Of a stretch of DNA of 64,000 nt, positions 25,460 to 34,155 are shown in pieces. The stretch lies in the NCBI RefSeq assembly GCF_030371585.1, contig NZ_JAUDCE010000004.1, one strand, 5' to 3'. The stretch's first letter is position 1. Each line of letters starts with the position of its first letter. The translations under genes and the position numbers were made by a program. The notes beneath the pieces were generated by a model. That model saw only the letters and a list, made by a program, of their open reading frames with translations, ran no database searches and had not been told where the DNA came from. The DNA is from Megamonas hypermegale_A (lineage in GTDB: Bacteria; Bacillota; Negativicutes; Selenomonadales; Selenomonadaceae).

Positions 25460-26704
25460 ATGAATTTATTGGAAACTTTAGCAAATGTTGACCCGCAGGT
25501 ACAAAAAGCAATCGATATGGAACTTAGCAGACAGCGCAATAAACTGGAAATGATTGCTTCGGAAAATATTGTAAGCAGTGCCGTAATGCAGGCGCAGGGC
25601 AGTATTTTGACGAATAAGTACGCTGAAGGCTATCCGGGCAAACGCTACTACGGCGGCTGTGAATATGTCGATATCGTGGAGCAGCTGGCAATCGACCGCG
25701 CTAAAGAACTGTTCGGCGCGCAGTACGCCAATGTTCAGCCGCATTCGGGTGCGCAGGCCAATACGGCCGTATTCTTTGCTCTGTTAAATCCCGGTGATAC
25801 CGTGTTGGGCATGAATTTGACGGACGGCGGTCATCTGACGCACGGTAGTCCCGTTAATATTTCCGGTAAATATTTTAAAATCGTTCCGTACGGCGTGGAT
25901 AAGGAAACGGAACGGATTGATTACGATGAGCTTGAAAAATTGGCCAAGCAGCATAAGCCGAAACTGATTATCGGCGGCGCCAGCGCCTATTCCCGCATAA
26001 TTGATTTTGCCCGCATGGCGCAGATTGCCAAAGCGGTCGGTGCGTATTTCATGGTGGATATGGCGCATATTGCAGGGCTCGTCGCAGCGGGACTGCATCC
26101 TAATCCTGTACCGTATGCCGACGTGGTGACGACGACGACGCATAAGACGCTTCGCGGTCCGCGCGGCGGTCTGATTTTGTGCAAAGATGCCGAATTCGGC
26201 AAACAGTTCAACAAGGCGATTTTCCCGGGCATTCAGGGCGGGCCGTTAATGCACATTGTAGCGGCAAAAGCTGTAGCTTTTAAAGAAGCACTGAGCGAAG
26301 ACTTTAAAACGTATCAGCAGCAGGTCGTAAAAAATGCGGCGGCATTGGCTGATGAACTCATGCAGAAGGGCTTTCGGATTGTATCGGGCGGCACGGATAA
26401 TCATTTAATGCTCGTTGATTTGCGCTCTAAAAATATCACAGGCAAGGAAGCGCAGAATTTGCTCGATGATATCGGTATCACGGCCAATAAGAATACAATT
26501 CCGTTTGAACCGCTCAGCCCGTTCGTGACAAGCGGTATTCGTCTCGGCACACCGGCGCTTACGACGAGAGGCTTGAAAGAAGCGGATATTCGTCAGGTGG
26601 CCGATATTATTGCTGAAGTTATTGAAAAGCGCGATGATGAAACGGTGATTGCCCGGGCCAAAGAGAAAGTGGCCGATATCTGCAAGCGATTTCCGTTGTA
26701 TTGA
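25460..26704 (+). CDS. glyA: Serine hydroxymethyltransferase
   Basis: The enzyme interconverts serine and glycine with tetrahydrofolate and pyridoxal phosphate. The 414-residue protein has EMIASENIVS, KYAEGYPGKRYYGGCEYVD, and the cofactor lysine in TTTHKTLRGPRGG. It is first in the riboswitch-controlled operon. Placing glyA with the cleavage system lets the cell turn glycine into methylene-THF and serine, or run the path in reverse. A strong AAGGAGG site precedes the ATG. Confidence 0.97.
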   Translation: MNLLETLANVDPQVQKAIDMELSRQRNKLEMIASENIVSSAVMQAQGSILTNKYAEGYPGKRYYGGCEYVDIVEQLAIDRAKELFGAQYANVQPHSGAQANTAVFFALLNPGDTVLGMNLTDGGHLTHGSPVNISGKYFKIVPYGVDKETERIDYDELEKLAKQHKPKLIIGGASAYSRIIDFARMAQIAKAVGAYFMVDMAHIAGLVAAGLHPNPVPYADVVTTTTHKTLRGPRGGLILCKDAEFGKQFNKAIFPGIQGGPLMHIVAAKAVAFKEALSEDFKTYQQQVVKNAAALADELMQKGFRIVSGGTDNHLMLVDLRSKNITGKEAQNLLDDIGITANKNTIPFEPLSPFVTSGIRLGTPALTTRGLKEADIRQVADIIAEVIEKRDDETVIARAKEKVADICKRFPLY

Positions 26705-26779
26705 AGATGATAAATAAATTTAAAAGAAAGGAAAAACTATTGAAAATATTATATAATATTTTTAGTAGTAGAAATAAAA

Positions 26780-27865
26780 ATGGAATTACTGAGAACACCT
26801 TTATATGAAGAACATGTTAAATGCGGCGGCAAGATGGTGCCGTTTGCCGGTTATGAACTGCCGGTGCAGTATGCTACGGGTGTAATCCGTGAACATATGG
26901 CAGTCCGCACGGCCTGCGGGATTTTTGACGTTTCGCATATGGGCGAAATCATCTGCTCAGGTGAGGACGCGCTGGCCAATATCAATATGCTGCTCACGAA
27001 CAACTACACGGATTTGCAGGATAATCATGCGCGCTACAGTCCGATGTGCAACGAAAACGGCGGCGTTGTCGACGATTTAATTGTATACAAAAAACAGGAT
27101 AACGAATATTTCATTGTAGTGAATGCAGCTAATAAGGATAAAGATTTCAACTGGATGAAAGACCATGCGTTCGGCAAGGTGGAATTTAAAGACGTTTCGG
27201 CTGAATATGCGCAGATAGCGCTTCAAGGACCAAACAGTGAAACTGTGCTGGCGCATTTGACGAAAGACATTCCGGCAAAATACTATACCTGTATTTTCGG
27301 AGCAAAAATAGATGATATTGACTGCATTATTTCCCGCACCGGTTACACAGGTGAAGACGGTTTTGAAATTTACGTGGAAAGCCGTTACGCTGCGGCAATC
27401 TGGAATATGCTGCTGGAAAATGGCAGGGAGGAAGGCTTAATTCCGTGCGGACTTGGGGCGCGTGATACGCTCCGTTTGGAAGCTGCCATGCCGCTGTATG
27501 GCCATGAAATGAATGATGAAATTTCCCCGAAAGAAGCGGGGCTCGGTATTTTTGTCAAAATGGATAAAGAGGATTTTATCGGTAAAAAGGCACTGGAAGA
27601 AAAAGGTGTACCAAAAAGACGCCGCGTAGGGCTTAAAGTTACAGGCCGTGGCATTATCCGTGAAGCGCAGGATGTATTTGTAGACGATAAGAAAATCGGC
27701 GTAACGACTTCCGGCACGCATTGTCCGTATTTAAAACAGGCTGTGGCATTGGCACTTGTCGATACGGATTATAAAGATATCGGCACGAAAGTACAGGTCA
27801 ATGTACGCGGCCGCATGGTAGATGCGGAAGTTATCAAACTGCCGTTTTATAAAAGAAGTAAATAA
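26780..27865 (+). CDS. gcvT: Glycine cleavage system T protein (aminomethyltransferase)
   Basis: The T protein transfers the methylene group from the aminomethyl-lipoyl arm of GcvH to tetrahydrofolate and releases ammonia. The 361-residue protein begins RTPLYEEHVKCGGKMVPFAG and keeps FDVSHMGE, the folate-site DDL segment and TGYTGEDGFE. There is no clear ribosome site before its ATG. A short open frame with one (TTG at 26740, ending at 26808) overlaps the start in another frame, so translation may be coupled. It is second in the gcv operon. Confidence 0.96.
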   Translation: MELLRTPLYEEHVKCGGKMVPFAGYELPVQYATGVIREHMAVRTACGIFDVSHMGEIICSGEDALANINMLLTNNYTDLQDNHARYSPMCNENGGVVDDLIVYKKQDNEYFIVVNAANKDKDFNWMKDHAFGKVEFKDVSAEYAQIALQGPNSETVLAHLTKDIPAKYYTCIFGAKIDDIDCIISRTGYTGEDGFEIYVESRYAAAIWNMLLENGREEGLIPCGLGARDTLRLEAAMPLYGHEMNDEISPKEAGLGIFVKMDKEDFIGKKALEEKGVPKRRRVGLKVTGRGIIREAQDVFVDDKKIGVTTSGTHCPYLKQAVALALVDTDYKDIGTKVQVNVRGRMVDAEVIKLPFYKRSK

Positions 27866-27870
27866 TACCC

Positions 27871-27993
27871 GTTGTGCTAGTAAAATATCGAGCCTTTAGC
27901 CAGCAGTATAATAGTTTATATTCGTTCGATGTTGTCACTTAACCTCACTAAATATAAACTATTATACTGCTTTGAGAAATCAACTAGCACAAT
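27871..27993. repeat. ~125-bp palindromic repeat, full copy
   Basis: The outer imperfect arms are GTTGTGCTAGT / ACTAGCACAA-type. The inner perfect 20-bp arms are GCAGTATAATAGTTTATATT and AATATAAACTATTATACTGC, and the loop contains CGTTCGATG and CTTAACCTCACTA. It lies between gcvT and gcvH within the operon and must be transcribed with it. Relative to the copies at 35.4 and 50.7 kb it is inverted and carries a compensated base pair in the inner stem. Confidence 0.85.
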
Positions 27994-28028
27994 AAATAAA
28001 TAATATAAATTTTTAGGAGGATATAAAA

Positions 28029-28409
28029 ATGAATTTCCCAGAAGAATTAATGTATGTAAAATCGCATGAATGGATTAAAAATAACGGAGACGGAACGTAT
28101 TTAATCGGTATTACGGATTATGCGCAGGATGCGCTCGGTGATTTGGTATTCGTTAATCTGCCGGAAGAAGGCGACAGCGTGGAAAAAGGCGAAACTTTTG
28201 CTGATGTGGAATCGGTAAAAGCTGTTTCCGACGTATTTTCTCCTGTTACAGCCGTAATTGAAGCCGTAAATGAAGAACTGGCCGACGACCCGGCGCAGAT
28301 TAACAGCGACCCGTACGGTGCATGGTTTATAAAAGTCAATAATCTGACGGACCACGAAGACCTTTTAAGTGCGAAGGAATATGAAGAATTTATAGCTACA
28401 CTTGATTAA
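28029..28409 (+). CDS. gcvH: Glycine cleavage system H protein
   Basis: The lipoyl carrier that shuttles the aminomethyl group between the P, T and L proteins. The 126-residue protein has the lipoylation lysine at position 64 in ESVKAVSDV within a biotinyl/lipoyl-type fold. Length and hallmark SPVTAVI and DPYG segments are typical. TAGGAGG precedes the ATG. It is separated from gcvT by the palindromic repeat, which may adjust relative expression or mRNA ends. Confidence 0.97.
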   Translation: MNFPEELMYVKSHEWIKNNGDGTYLIGITDYAQDALGDLVFVNLPEEGDSVEKGETFADVESVKAVSDVFSPVTAVIEAVNEELADDPAQINSDPYGAWFIKVNNLTDHEDLLSAKEYEEFIATLD

Positions 28410-28442
28410 TTTAAATAGTAATTTAAATCTTGAGGTGATGGC

Positions 28443-29756
28443 ATGGGAACTTATATACCGAACAGCGAGCAGGAAAAGCAGGAACTGTTAAATGCCTGCG
28501 GTTTTGAAAATTATGCGGCGATGTTCGCTGATATACCGGAAAGTGTATTGTTAAAAGACGGGCTTAATCTGCCGGAAGGTATGGCGGAACTTTCCGTAAA
28601 ACGCCGAATGGAGGATTTAGCCGGACAAAATAAAGTATATCGTCATATTTTCCGCGGCGCAGGCGCATATAACCATTACATTCCGTCTGCTGTAAAAGCG
28701 ATTACGAGTAAAGAAGAATTCGTTACGGCGTATACACCGTATCAGGCGGAAATAAGTCAGGGCATTTTGCAGGCGGTGTTTGAATTTCAGACCATGATTT
28801 GCGAACTTACCGGCATGGATGTGGCAAATGCCTCCGTATATGACGGGGCAACGGCGGCAGCAGAGGCGGTGGCAATGTGCCATGAGAGAAAACGCGCCAA
28901 TACCGTTTACGTAGCTCAGACGGTTAATCCGCAGGTCATAGAAGTAATAAAAACATACTGTTTCGGCAAGGACATCGAAGTGAAAATTGTACCGGTAAAA
29001 GACGGCGCAACGGACATGGAAGCACTGAAACAAATGATAGATAAGGAAGCAAGCTGCTTCTACCTGCAACAGCCGAACTATTACGGCAATATCGAAGATG
29101 CAAAAGCTCTGGGCGAAATAGCGCACAGTGTGAAGGCGAAATTCATCATGGGCGTAAATCCGATTGCCGCAGCTGTATTGCAGACGCCGATGGAAGCAGG
29201 AGCTGATATCGCCGTAGGTGAAGGACAGCCGCTCGGTTTGCCGCTCGGTTTCGGCGGACCGTATCTCGGTTTTATGGCTACGACGAATAAGATGATGCGC
29301 AAACTGCCGGGACGACTGGTGGGGCAGACGGTTGACGTGGACGGCAAACGGGCGTTCGTGCTGACGCTTCAGGCGCGTGAACAGCATATCCGCCGCGAAA
29401 AAGCCAGCTCCAATGTATGTTCTAATCAGCAGCTGTGCGCATTGACGGCTTCTGTTTATATGGCGACTATGGGAACGGACGGCTTGCAGGAAGCAGCAAA
29501 ACAGTGCGCAGCCAAAGCGCACTATCTGGCGGCTAAATTGCAGGAAGCAGGACTGAGTTTAAAATACAATCAGGAATATTTCCATGAATTCGTAACCGTT
29601 GCTGACAAAAAAGCACAGGATATATTGGCCAAATTGGATGAAAACGGTATTTTAGGCGGTCTTATGCTGAACGAACGCGAAATTTTGTGGTGCGCAACGG
29701 AAATGAATACGAAGGAAGAAATTGACGCATTGGCGGCATTGGTGAAAGAGGTGTGA
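28443..29756 (+). CDS. gcvPA: Glycine dehydrogenase (decarboxylating) subunit 1
   Basis: The N-terminal half of the P protein in its two-subunit form. The 437-residue protein has IPNSEQEK, HFRGAGAYNHYIPSAV-like (here IFRGAGAYNHYIPS), TAYTPYQAEISQG and QAREQHIRREKASSNVCSNQ. With GcvPB it decarboxylates glycine and loads the aminomethyl group on GcvH. The two genes overlap by four bases (start of gcvPB inside the end of gcvPA), giving coupled translation. Confidence 0.96.
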   Translation: MGTYIPNSEQEKQELLNACGFENYAAMFADIPESVLLKDGLNLPEGMAELSVKRRMEDLAGQNKVYRHIFRGAGAYNHYIPSAVKAITSKEEFVTAYTPYQAEISQGILQAVFEFQTMICELTGMDVANASVYDGATAAAEAVAMCHERKRANTVYVAQTVNPQVIEVIKTYCFGKDIEVKIVPVKDGATDMEALKQMIDKEASCFYLQQPNYYGNIEDAKALGEIAHSVKAKFIMGVNPIAAAVLQTPMEAGADIAVGEGQPLGLPLGFGGPYLGFMATTNKMMRKLPGRLVGQTVDVDGKRAFVLTLQAREQHIRREKASSNVCSNQQLCALTASVYMATMGTDGLQEAAKQCAAKAHYLAAKLQEAGLSLKYNQEYFHEFVTVADKKAQDILAKLDENGILGGLMLNEREILWCATEMNTKEEIDALAALVKEV

Positions 29757-31195
29757 ATATGGAACTGATTTTTGAAAAGAGTACGAAAGGTCATAAATGC
29801 ACAATATTATCACCTTGCGACGTGCCGGAAGTGGAAATCAAATCTAAACGCAATATTGCACTGCATTTGCCGGAGTTGTCGGAAAATGAACTGAGCCGCC
29901 ATTACACGGAACTGGCGGAAAACGCGCATGGTGTAAACAACGGTTTTTATCCGCTCGGTTCGTGCACGATGAAATACAATCCGAAAATAGATGAAGAAGT
30001 GGCTGGCTTTGCCGGTTTCAAGGATATCCATCCGCTTCAGCCAGAGCAAAGCGTACAGGGCGCATTAAAGGCGATATCTCTAGCCAATGAATATTTAAAC
30101 GAAATCACCGGCATGGATGCGATGACTTTCCAGCCGGCAGCAGGCGCACACGGTGAATTTTCCGGTCTTCTGCTGATAAAAGCGTATCACAGAAGCCGCA
30201 ATGACGATAAACGCAGAAAGATAATCGTGCCTGACTCGGCGCATGGTACTAATCCGGCAAGCGCGGCCATGGCCGATTATGAAGTCGTATCCATTCCGTC
30301 ATCATCTGACGGCTGCGTCGATTTGGAAGCATTGAAATCCGTTCTTGATGATGAAGTGGCAGGGCTTATGCTCACCAATCCGAATACAGTCGGCATTTTC
30401 GATAAAAATATTCTGGAGATAACGCGTCTTGTGCATGAAGCCGGCGGTCTGTGCTATTATGACGGTGCAAACTTAAATGCCGTAATGGGCTGGGTTCGTC
30501 CGGGCGACATGGGCTTTGACGTCGTTCATCTCAATCTGCATAAGACTTTTGCCACACCGCACGGCGGCGGCGGACCGGGCAGCGGTCCTATCGGCTGTAA
30601 AAAGTTTTTGGCGGAATTTCTGCCGGGTTATAAAGTAACGGAGCAGGACGGAAAATTGTCGCTGCAGCGGTACGAACATTCTTATGGCATGGTTAAGGAG
30701 TTCTACGGTCATTTTCTTGTTGTACTAAAAGCTTTGACATACATCATGACATTGGGCAAAGAAGGCATACGCGACGCTTCGGCCAATGCCGTACTCAATG
30801 CCAACTACATGAAACAGCAGCTCAGCGATACTTTCGATATGGCCTATGACGGTATCTGCATGCACGAATTTGTCATGACGCTGGAAAAACTGAAGCACGA
30901 ATACAATGTTTCGGCGCTTGACGTGGCAAAGGCAATGCTCGATTACGGTATCCATCCGCCGACAATGTATTTCCCGCTTATTGTACATGAAGCCTTAATG
31001 GTGGAACCGACGGAAACGGAAAGCAAGACGGAAATTGACAAGGCTGTCGCTATTTATAAGGAAATTTACCAAACGGCCGTAAACAATCCGGAAATAATGC
31101 ACGATATGCCGATGAATACGCCGGTCCGCAGACTGGATGAAGTGCTGGCGGCGCGCAAACCTGTTTTGCGCTATGAGTTTAGCAATGATAAATAA
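29753..31195 (+). CDS. gcvPB: Glycine dehydrogenase (decarboxylating) subunit 2
   Basis: The catalytic half of the P protein. The 480-residue protein carries the pyridoxal phosphate lysine in NLHKTFATPHGGGGPGSGPI and the blocks GFYPLGSCTMKYNP and PAAGAHGE. It overlaps gcvPA by four bases and the lipoate ligase start by eleven. Its length is normal for the subunit. Confidence 0.96.
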   Translation: MNMELIFEKSTKGHKCTILSPCDVPEVEIKSKRNIALHLPELSENELSRHYTELAENAHGVNNGFYPLGSCTMKYNPKIDEEVAGFAGFKDIHPLQPEQSVQGALKAISLANEYLNEITGMDAMTFQPAAGAHGEFSGLLLIKAYHRSRNDDKRRKIIVPDSAHGTNPASAAMADYEVVSIPSSSDGCVDLEALKSVLDDEVAGLMLTNPNTVGIFDKNILEITRLVHEAGGLCYYDGANLNAVMGWVRPGDMGFDVVHLNLHKTFATPHGGGGPGSGPIGCKKFLAEFLPGYKVTEQDGKLSLQRYEHSYGMVKEFYGHFLVVLKALTYIMTLGKEGIRDASANAVLNANYMKQQLSDTFDMAYDGICMHEFVMTLEKLKHEYNVSALDVAKAMLDYGIHPPTMYFPLIVHEALMVEPTETESKTEIDKAVAIYKEIYQTAVNNPEIMHDMPMNTPVRRLDEVLAARKPVLRYEFSNDK

Positions 31196-32177
31196 GATAA
31201 AAATTTACGATAATGTTGCATTAAATCCATATCATAATTTGGCAATAGAAGAATATCTGACGATGCACGTAGATGACAGCGAACTGATTGTGTATCTGTG
31301 GCAGAATGAGCACACGATTGTCATAGGGCGCAATCAGAACGTATGGCAGGAATGCAAAGTCAGTGAATTTGAGAGGGACGGCGGCAGAATTGTCCGCCGT
31401 CTTTCCGGTGGCGGGGCCGTATATCACGATTTAGGCAACCTGAATTTTACTTTTTGCGTAAAAAAAGCGGATTATGATGTGGAGCGGCAGCTGGAAGTGA
31501 TACTTACGGCCGTACGGCTGCTGGGCATAAATGCACAAAAGACGGGAAGAAACGATATTACCATTGAAGGCAGAAAATTTTCCGGCAATGCTTTTTATAA
31601 AAAAGGACAGTACTGTTATCATCACGGAACACTGCTTTTAGATGCCGATACGGAAAAAATGGTGCGCTATCTCAATGTGGATACAGCCAAATTGCAGTCT
31701 AAGGGCGTGTCGTCCGTCAAGGCGAGAGTTACGAATTTAAAAAATTATTGTGCAGATATAAATCGAAGTTTAGTTGCAGAGAAGATAAGAACGGCTTTAA
31801 AAAATGTATATAAATGTGATATAGGGATAATAAAGGATACGGACTTGAATGAGGATGAAATCGTACGGCTCGAGCATAAATTCAGAGTATGGGACTGGAT
31901 TTTCGGCAGAAAAATACCGTTTACTAATAAAATCAGCAGACGGTTTGTCTGGGGCAATATGGATATGCACATCGCCGTAGATGAAGGCAGGATAAAAGAT
32001 ATAGAAATTTATTCCGACATGCTGGAGCAGGATTTCATTCCAGAATTAAAAAATGTATTGAAAGACTGCCGTTATGATAAGACGATAATTACGGAAAAAA
32101 TAAAGAAATTACAGAGAGAAGATTTATCGCGGCAGCAAATGCAGGATATAATCGAGTTAATAGAAGAAAAATTATAA
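31185..32177 (+). CDS. lplA: Lipoate-protein ligase A
   Basis: The enzyme activates lipoate with ATP and attaches it to lipoyl domains, here most directly GcvH. About 330 residues. The start ATG at 31185 overlaps the end of gcvPB; longer in-frame starts have no ribosome site either. Hallmarks are NPYHNLAIEEYL, GRNQNVW, RRLSGGGAVYHD, NLNFTF, GRNDITIEGRKFSGNAFY with the catalytic lysine, and the C-terminal accessory domain (about 250-330). Inclusion in the gcv operon suggests the cell scavenges lipoate for glycine cleavage. Confidence 0.93.
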   Translation: MINKIKIYDNVALNPYHNLAIEEYLTMHVDDSELIVYLWQNEHTIVIGRNQNVWQECKVSEFERDGGRIVRRLSGGGAVYHDLGNLNFTFCVKKADYDVERQLEVILTAVRLLGINAQKTGRNDITIEGRKFSGNAFYKKGQYCYHHGTLLLDADTEKMVRYLNVDTAKLQSKGVSSVKARVTNLKNYCADINRSLVAEKIRTALKNVYKCDIGIIKDTDLNEDEIVRLEHKFRVWDWIFGRKIPFTNKISRRFVWGNMDMHIAVDEGRIKDIEIYSDMLEQDFIPELKNVLKDCRYDKTIITEKIKKLQREDLSRQQMQDIIELIEEKL

Positions 32178-32191
32178 GCAGGAGGTGCAAA

Positions 32192-33547
32192 ATGGAAAAA
32201 TTTGATTTGGCAATTATCGGAGCAGGTCCTGCCGGTTATGAAGCGGCTGATTTTGCGGCAAGACACGGCTTAAAAACAGTTTTAATTGAAAAGAACAGCC
32301 TCGGGGGAACGTGTCTGAACAGCGGCTGCATACCGACAAAGACGCTGCTGCATACGGCGGAGATGTATCATGAAGTAACAACACAGGCGGAAAAAATTGG
32401 TTTGAGTTACAGTGATTTTTCGGTTGATATGATGAAAATGCAGCAGCGCAAGGATGAGGTATTATGTACATTGCGCGACGGTATCGGCAAACTAATGAAG
32501 ATGCGCAAAGTGACGGTACTTAAAGGAACGGGTGCAATTATAGGACAAAACCGGATAAGTGTGGCGGATGAAACGCAGAAACAGGTTATTGAAGCGGACA
32601 AAATCCTCATTGCGACCGGTTCTGTTCCTGCCGTGCCGCCGATTCAAGGCGCGCAGTATGCCGTAACGAGTGATGAACTGTTAAACAGTGCTAAAGCATA
32701 TGAAAGTCTCGTCATTATTGGCGGCGGTGTTATCGGTATTGAATTTGCTTCGCTGTATACGGCACTGGGCAAAAAAGTAATCATCATTGAAGCATTGGAT
32801 AAAATTCTGGCGAATATGGACAAGGAATTTGCCCAAAGCTTGAAAATGCTGCTGACAAAACGCGGTGCGCAGATACATGTGAAATCGACTGTAACGAAAA
32901 TCGAACAGCAGGCAGGAAAATACATTTGTCATTATACGGAAAAAGACAAGGCACAAAGTGCAGAAGCAGAATGTGTTCTGATGGCGGTCGGCCGCCGTCC
33001 GTACAGTGCCAATCTGTTCGGCGAAGAATTTACGGTGGAAACGGACCGAAGCCGGATAAAAGTTGATGAAAATTACCAGACTTCCGTACCGAACATATAT
33101 GCGGCAGGCGATGTAATCGGCGGCGTTCAGCTGGCGCATACGGCAACGGCGGAAGCGATAAATGCAATCTGCCATATGCTGGGCAAAGAGCCCGTTTATG
33201 ATACAGCTTTAATTCCAAGCTGTGTGTATACGAGTCCGGAAATCGCCAGCGTCGGCATGACGGCTGATGAAGCGAAAAAAGCGGGTGTAAAAGTGATTGC
33301 GCTGAAATATCCGATGGGAGCAAACGGCAAAACAGTGCTTTCCTTGCAGGAACGCAGTTTTATTAAAGTAATTGCTGAAGCGGAAACGAAAAGAGTGCTT
33401 GGAGCGCAGATGATGTGTGCAAGAGCAACCGATATGATAAGTCAGTTCACACAGGCGATAGCCAATAAACTGACGCTTGAGGATATGGGCAAAGTGATTT
33501 ATCCGCACCCGACGTTTAGTGAAGCTATCGGCAAGACGCTAGAATAG
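32192..33547 (+). CDS. lpdA: Dihydrolipoyl dehydrogenase (L protein)
   Basis: Reoxidises the dihydrolipoyl arm of GcvH with NAD. The 451-residue flavoprotein has the FAD motif GAGPAGYEAA, redox cysteines in GGTCLNSGCIPTK (Cys41 and Cys46), the NAD motif GGGVIGIEFASLY, the second FAD motif YAAGDVIGG and the C-terminal HPTFSE base. It completes the gcv operon, 14 bases after lplA with GGAGGTG upstream. No 2-oxoacid dehydrogenase genes are nearby. Confidence 0.95.
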   Translation: MEKFDLAIIGAGPAGYEAADFAARHGLKTVLIEKNSLGGTCLNSGCIPTKTLLHTAEMYHEVTTQAEKIGLSYSDFSVDMMKMQQRKDEVLCTLRDGIGKLMKMRKVTVLKGTGAIIGQNRISVADETQKQVIEADKILIATGSVPAVPPIQGAQYAVTSDELLNSAKAYESLVIIGGGVIGIEFASLYTALGKKVIIIEALDKILANMDKEFAQSLKMLLTKRGAQIHVKSTVTKIEQQAGKYICHYTEKDKAQSAEAECVLMAVGRRPYSANLFGEEFTVETDRSRIKVDENYQTSVPNIYAAGDVIGGVQLAHTATAEAINAICHMLGKEPVYDTALIPSCVYTSPEIASVGMTADEAKKAGVKVIALKYPMGANGKTVLSLQERSFIKVIAEAETKRVLGAQMMCARATDMISQFTQAIANKLTLEDMGKVIYPHPTFSEAIGKTLE

Positions 33548-33554
33548 TAAATAA

Positions 33555-33592
33555 AAAGACTATGACACATTTAAATGTCATAGTCTTTTTTT
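33555..33592 (+). terminator. Terminator of the gcv operon
   Basis: AAAAGACTATGACA pairs with TGTCATAGTCTTTT, followed by a T-run. Repeat copy C starts five bases later. Confidence 0.85.
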
Positions 33593-33596
33593 ATAA

Positions 33597-34140
33597 ATTT
33601 CTATTTATCGATTTCTTTGCTTGTTAAAGAAATCGAAATAAAGAAAGCGCCAGTGCGGCACAATATAAGATAAAAAGATTTAATTTCTTAATTTATCTTC
33701 ATATTGCGCCGAGCAATTTTTCTTTGCTGGCACAAAGAAAAGTTGCTGAAAAAGAAAGTGCCTTAGTTCGTGCACCGCTAAAAGATTTTCACTTTAAGAA
33801 AACTATTTTTTATTTCTAACGTTCAAAAACTCGCTTACGCTCAAACATTTGAACTAAAAACAGAAATAAAAAATAGTTTTCTTAATAGCTAAAGCTACCG
33901 TAAAAATCTCCAACGCAGACAAAAATTTAGTATGATTACAAATTATAGTGTCAACAGCTCAAATTTTAATTCCTGCTGGAACTGAAGGCACGAGCCAAAT
34001 TCCAAACGTTTCGAGCCATTGTACCGCCTATATTCATAGAAGGACTACGAAGACTCGCCCAGTGCAGCGTTAGCGAAACGTTAAAAGGTTTTTTCTTTTT
34101 GGTTCGTTTTTCTTTTGACCTTTCAAAAGAAAAATGAACA
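33597..34140 (+). repeat. ~540-bp structured intergenic repeat, copy C
   Basis: This complete copy has a 5' hairpin TCGATTTCTTT/AAAGAAATCGA (33608-33618 with 33626-33636), a perfect 24-bp central stem (33794-33817 with 33862-33885, arm type TTAAGAAAACTA, as copy B), and a 3' hairpin ending AATGAAC. There is no usable reading frame. It lies between the convergent gcv operon and dacF. Confidence 0.85.
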
Positions 34141-34155
34141 ACAACTCATTTTCTA

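Noticed and set aside
28617..29522. Long antisense frame opposite gcvPA (and similar ones opposite the phosphatase and metA)
   Set aside because: Composition is rich in Cys, His, Arg and Phe, as expected from antisense of a coding strand, with no family match and no ribosome site.
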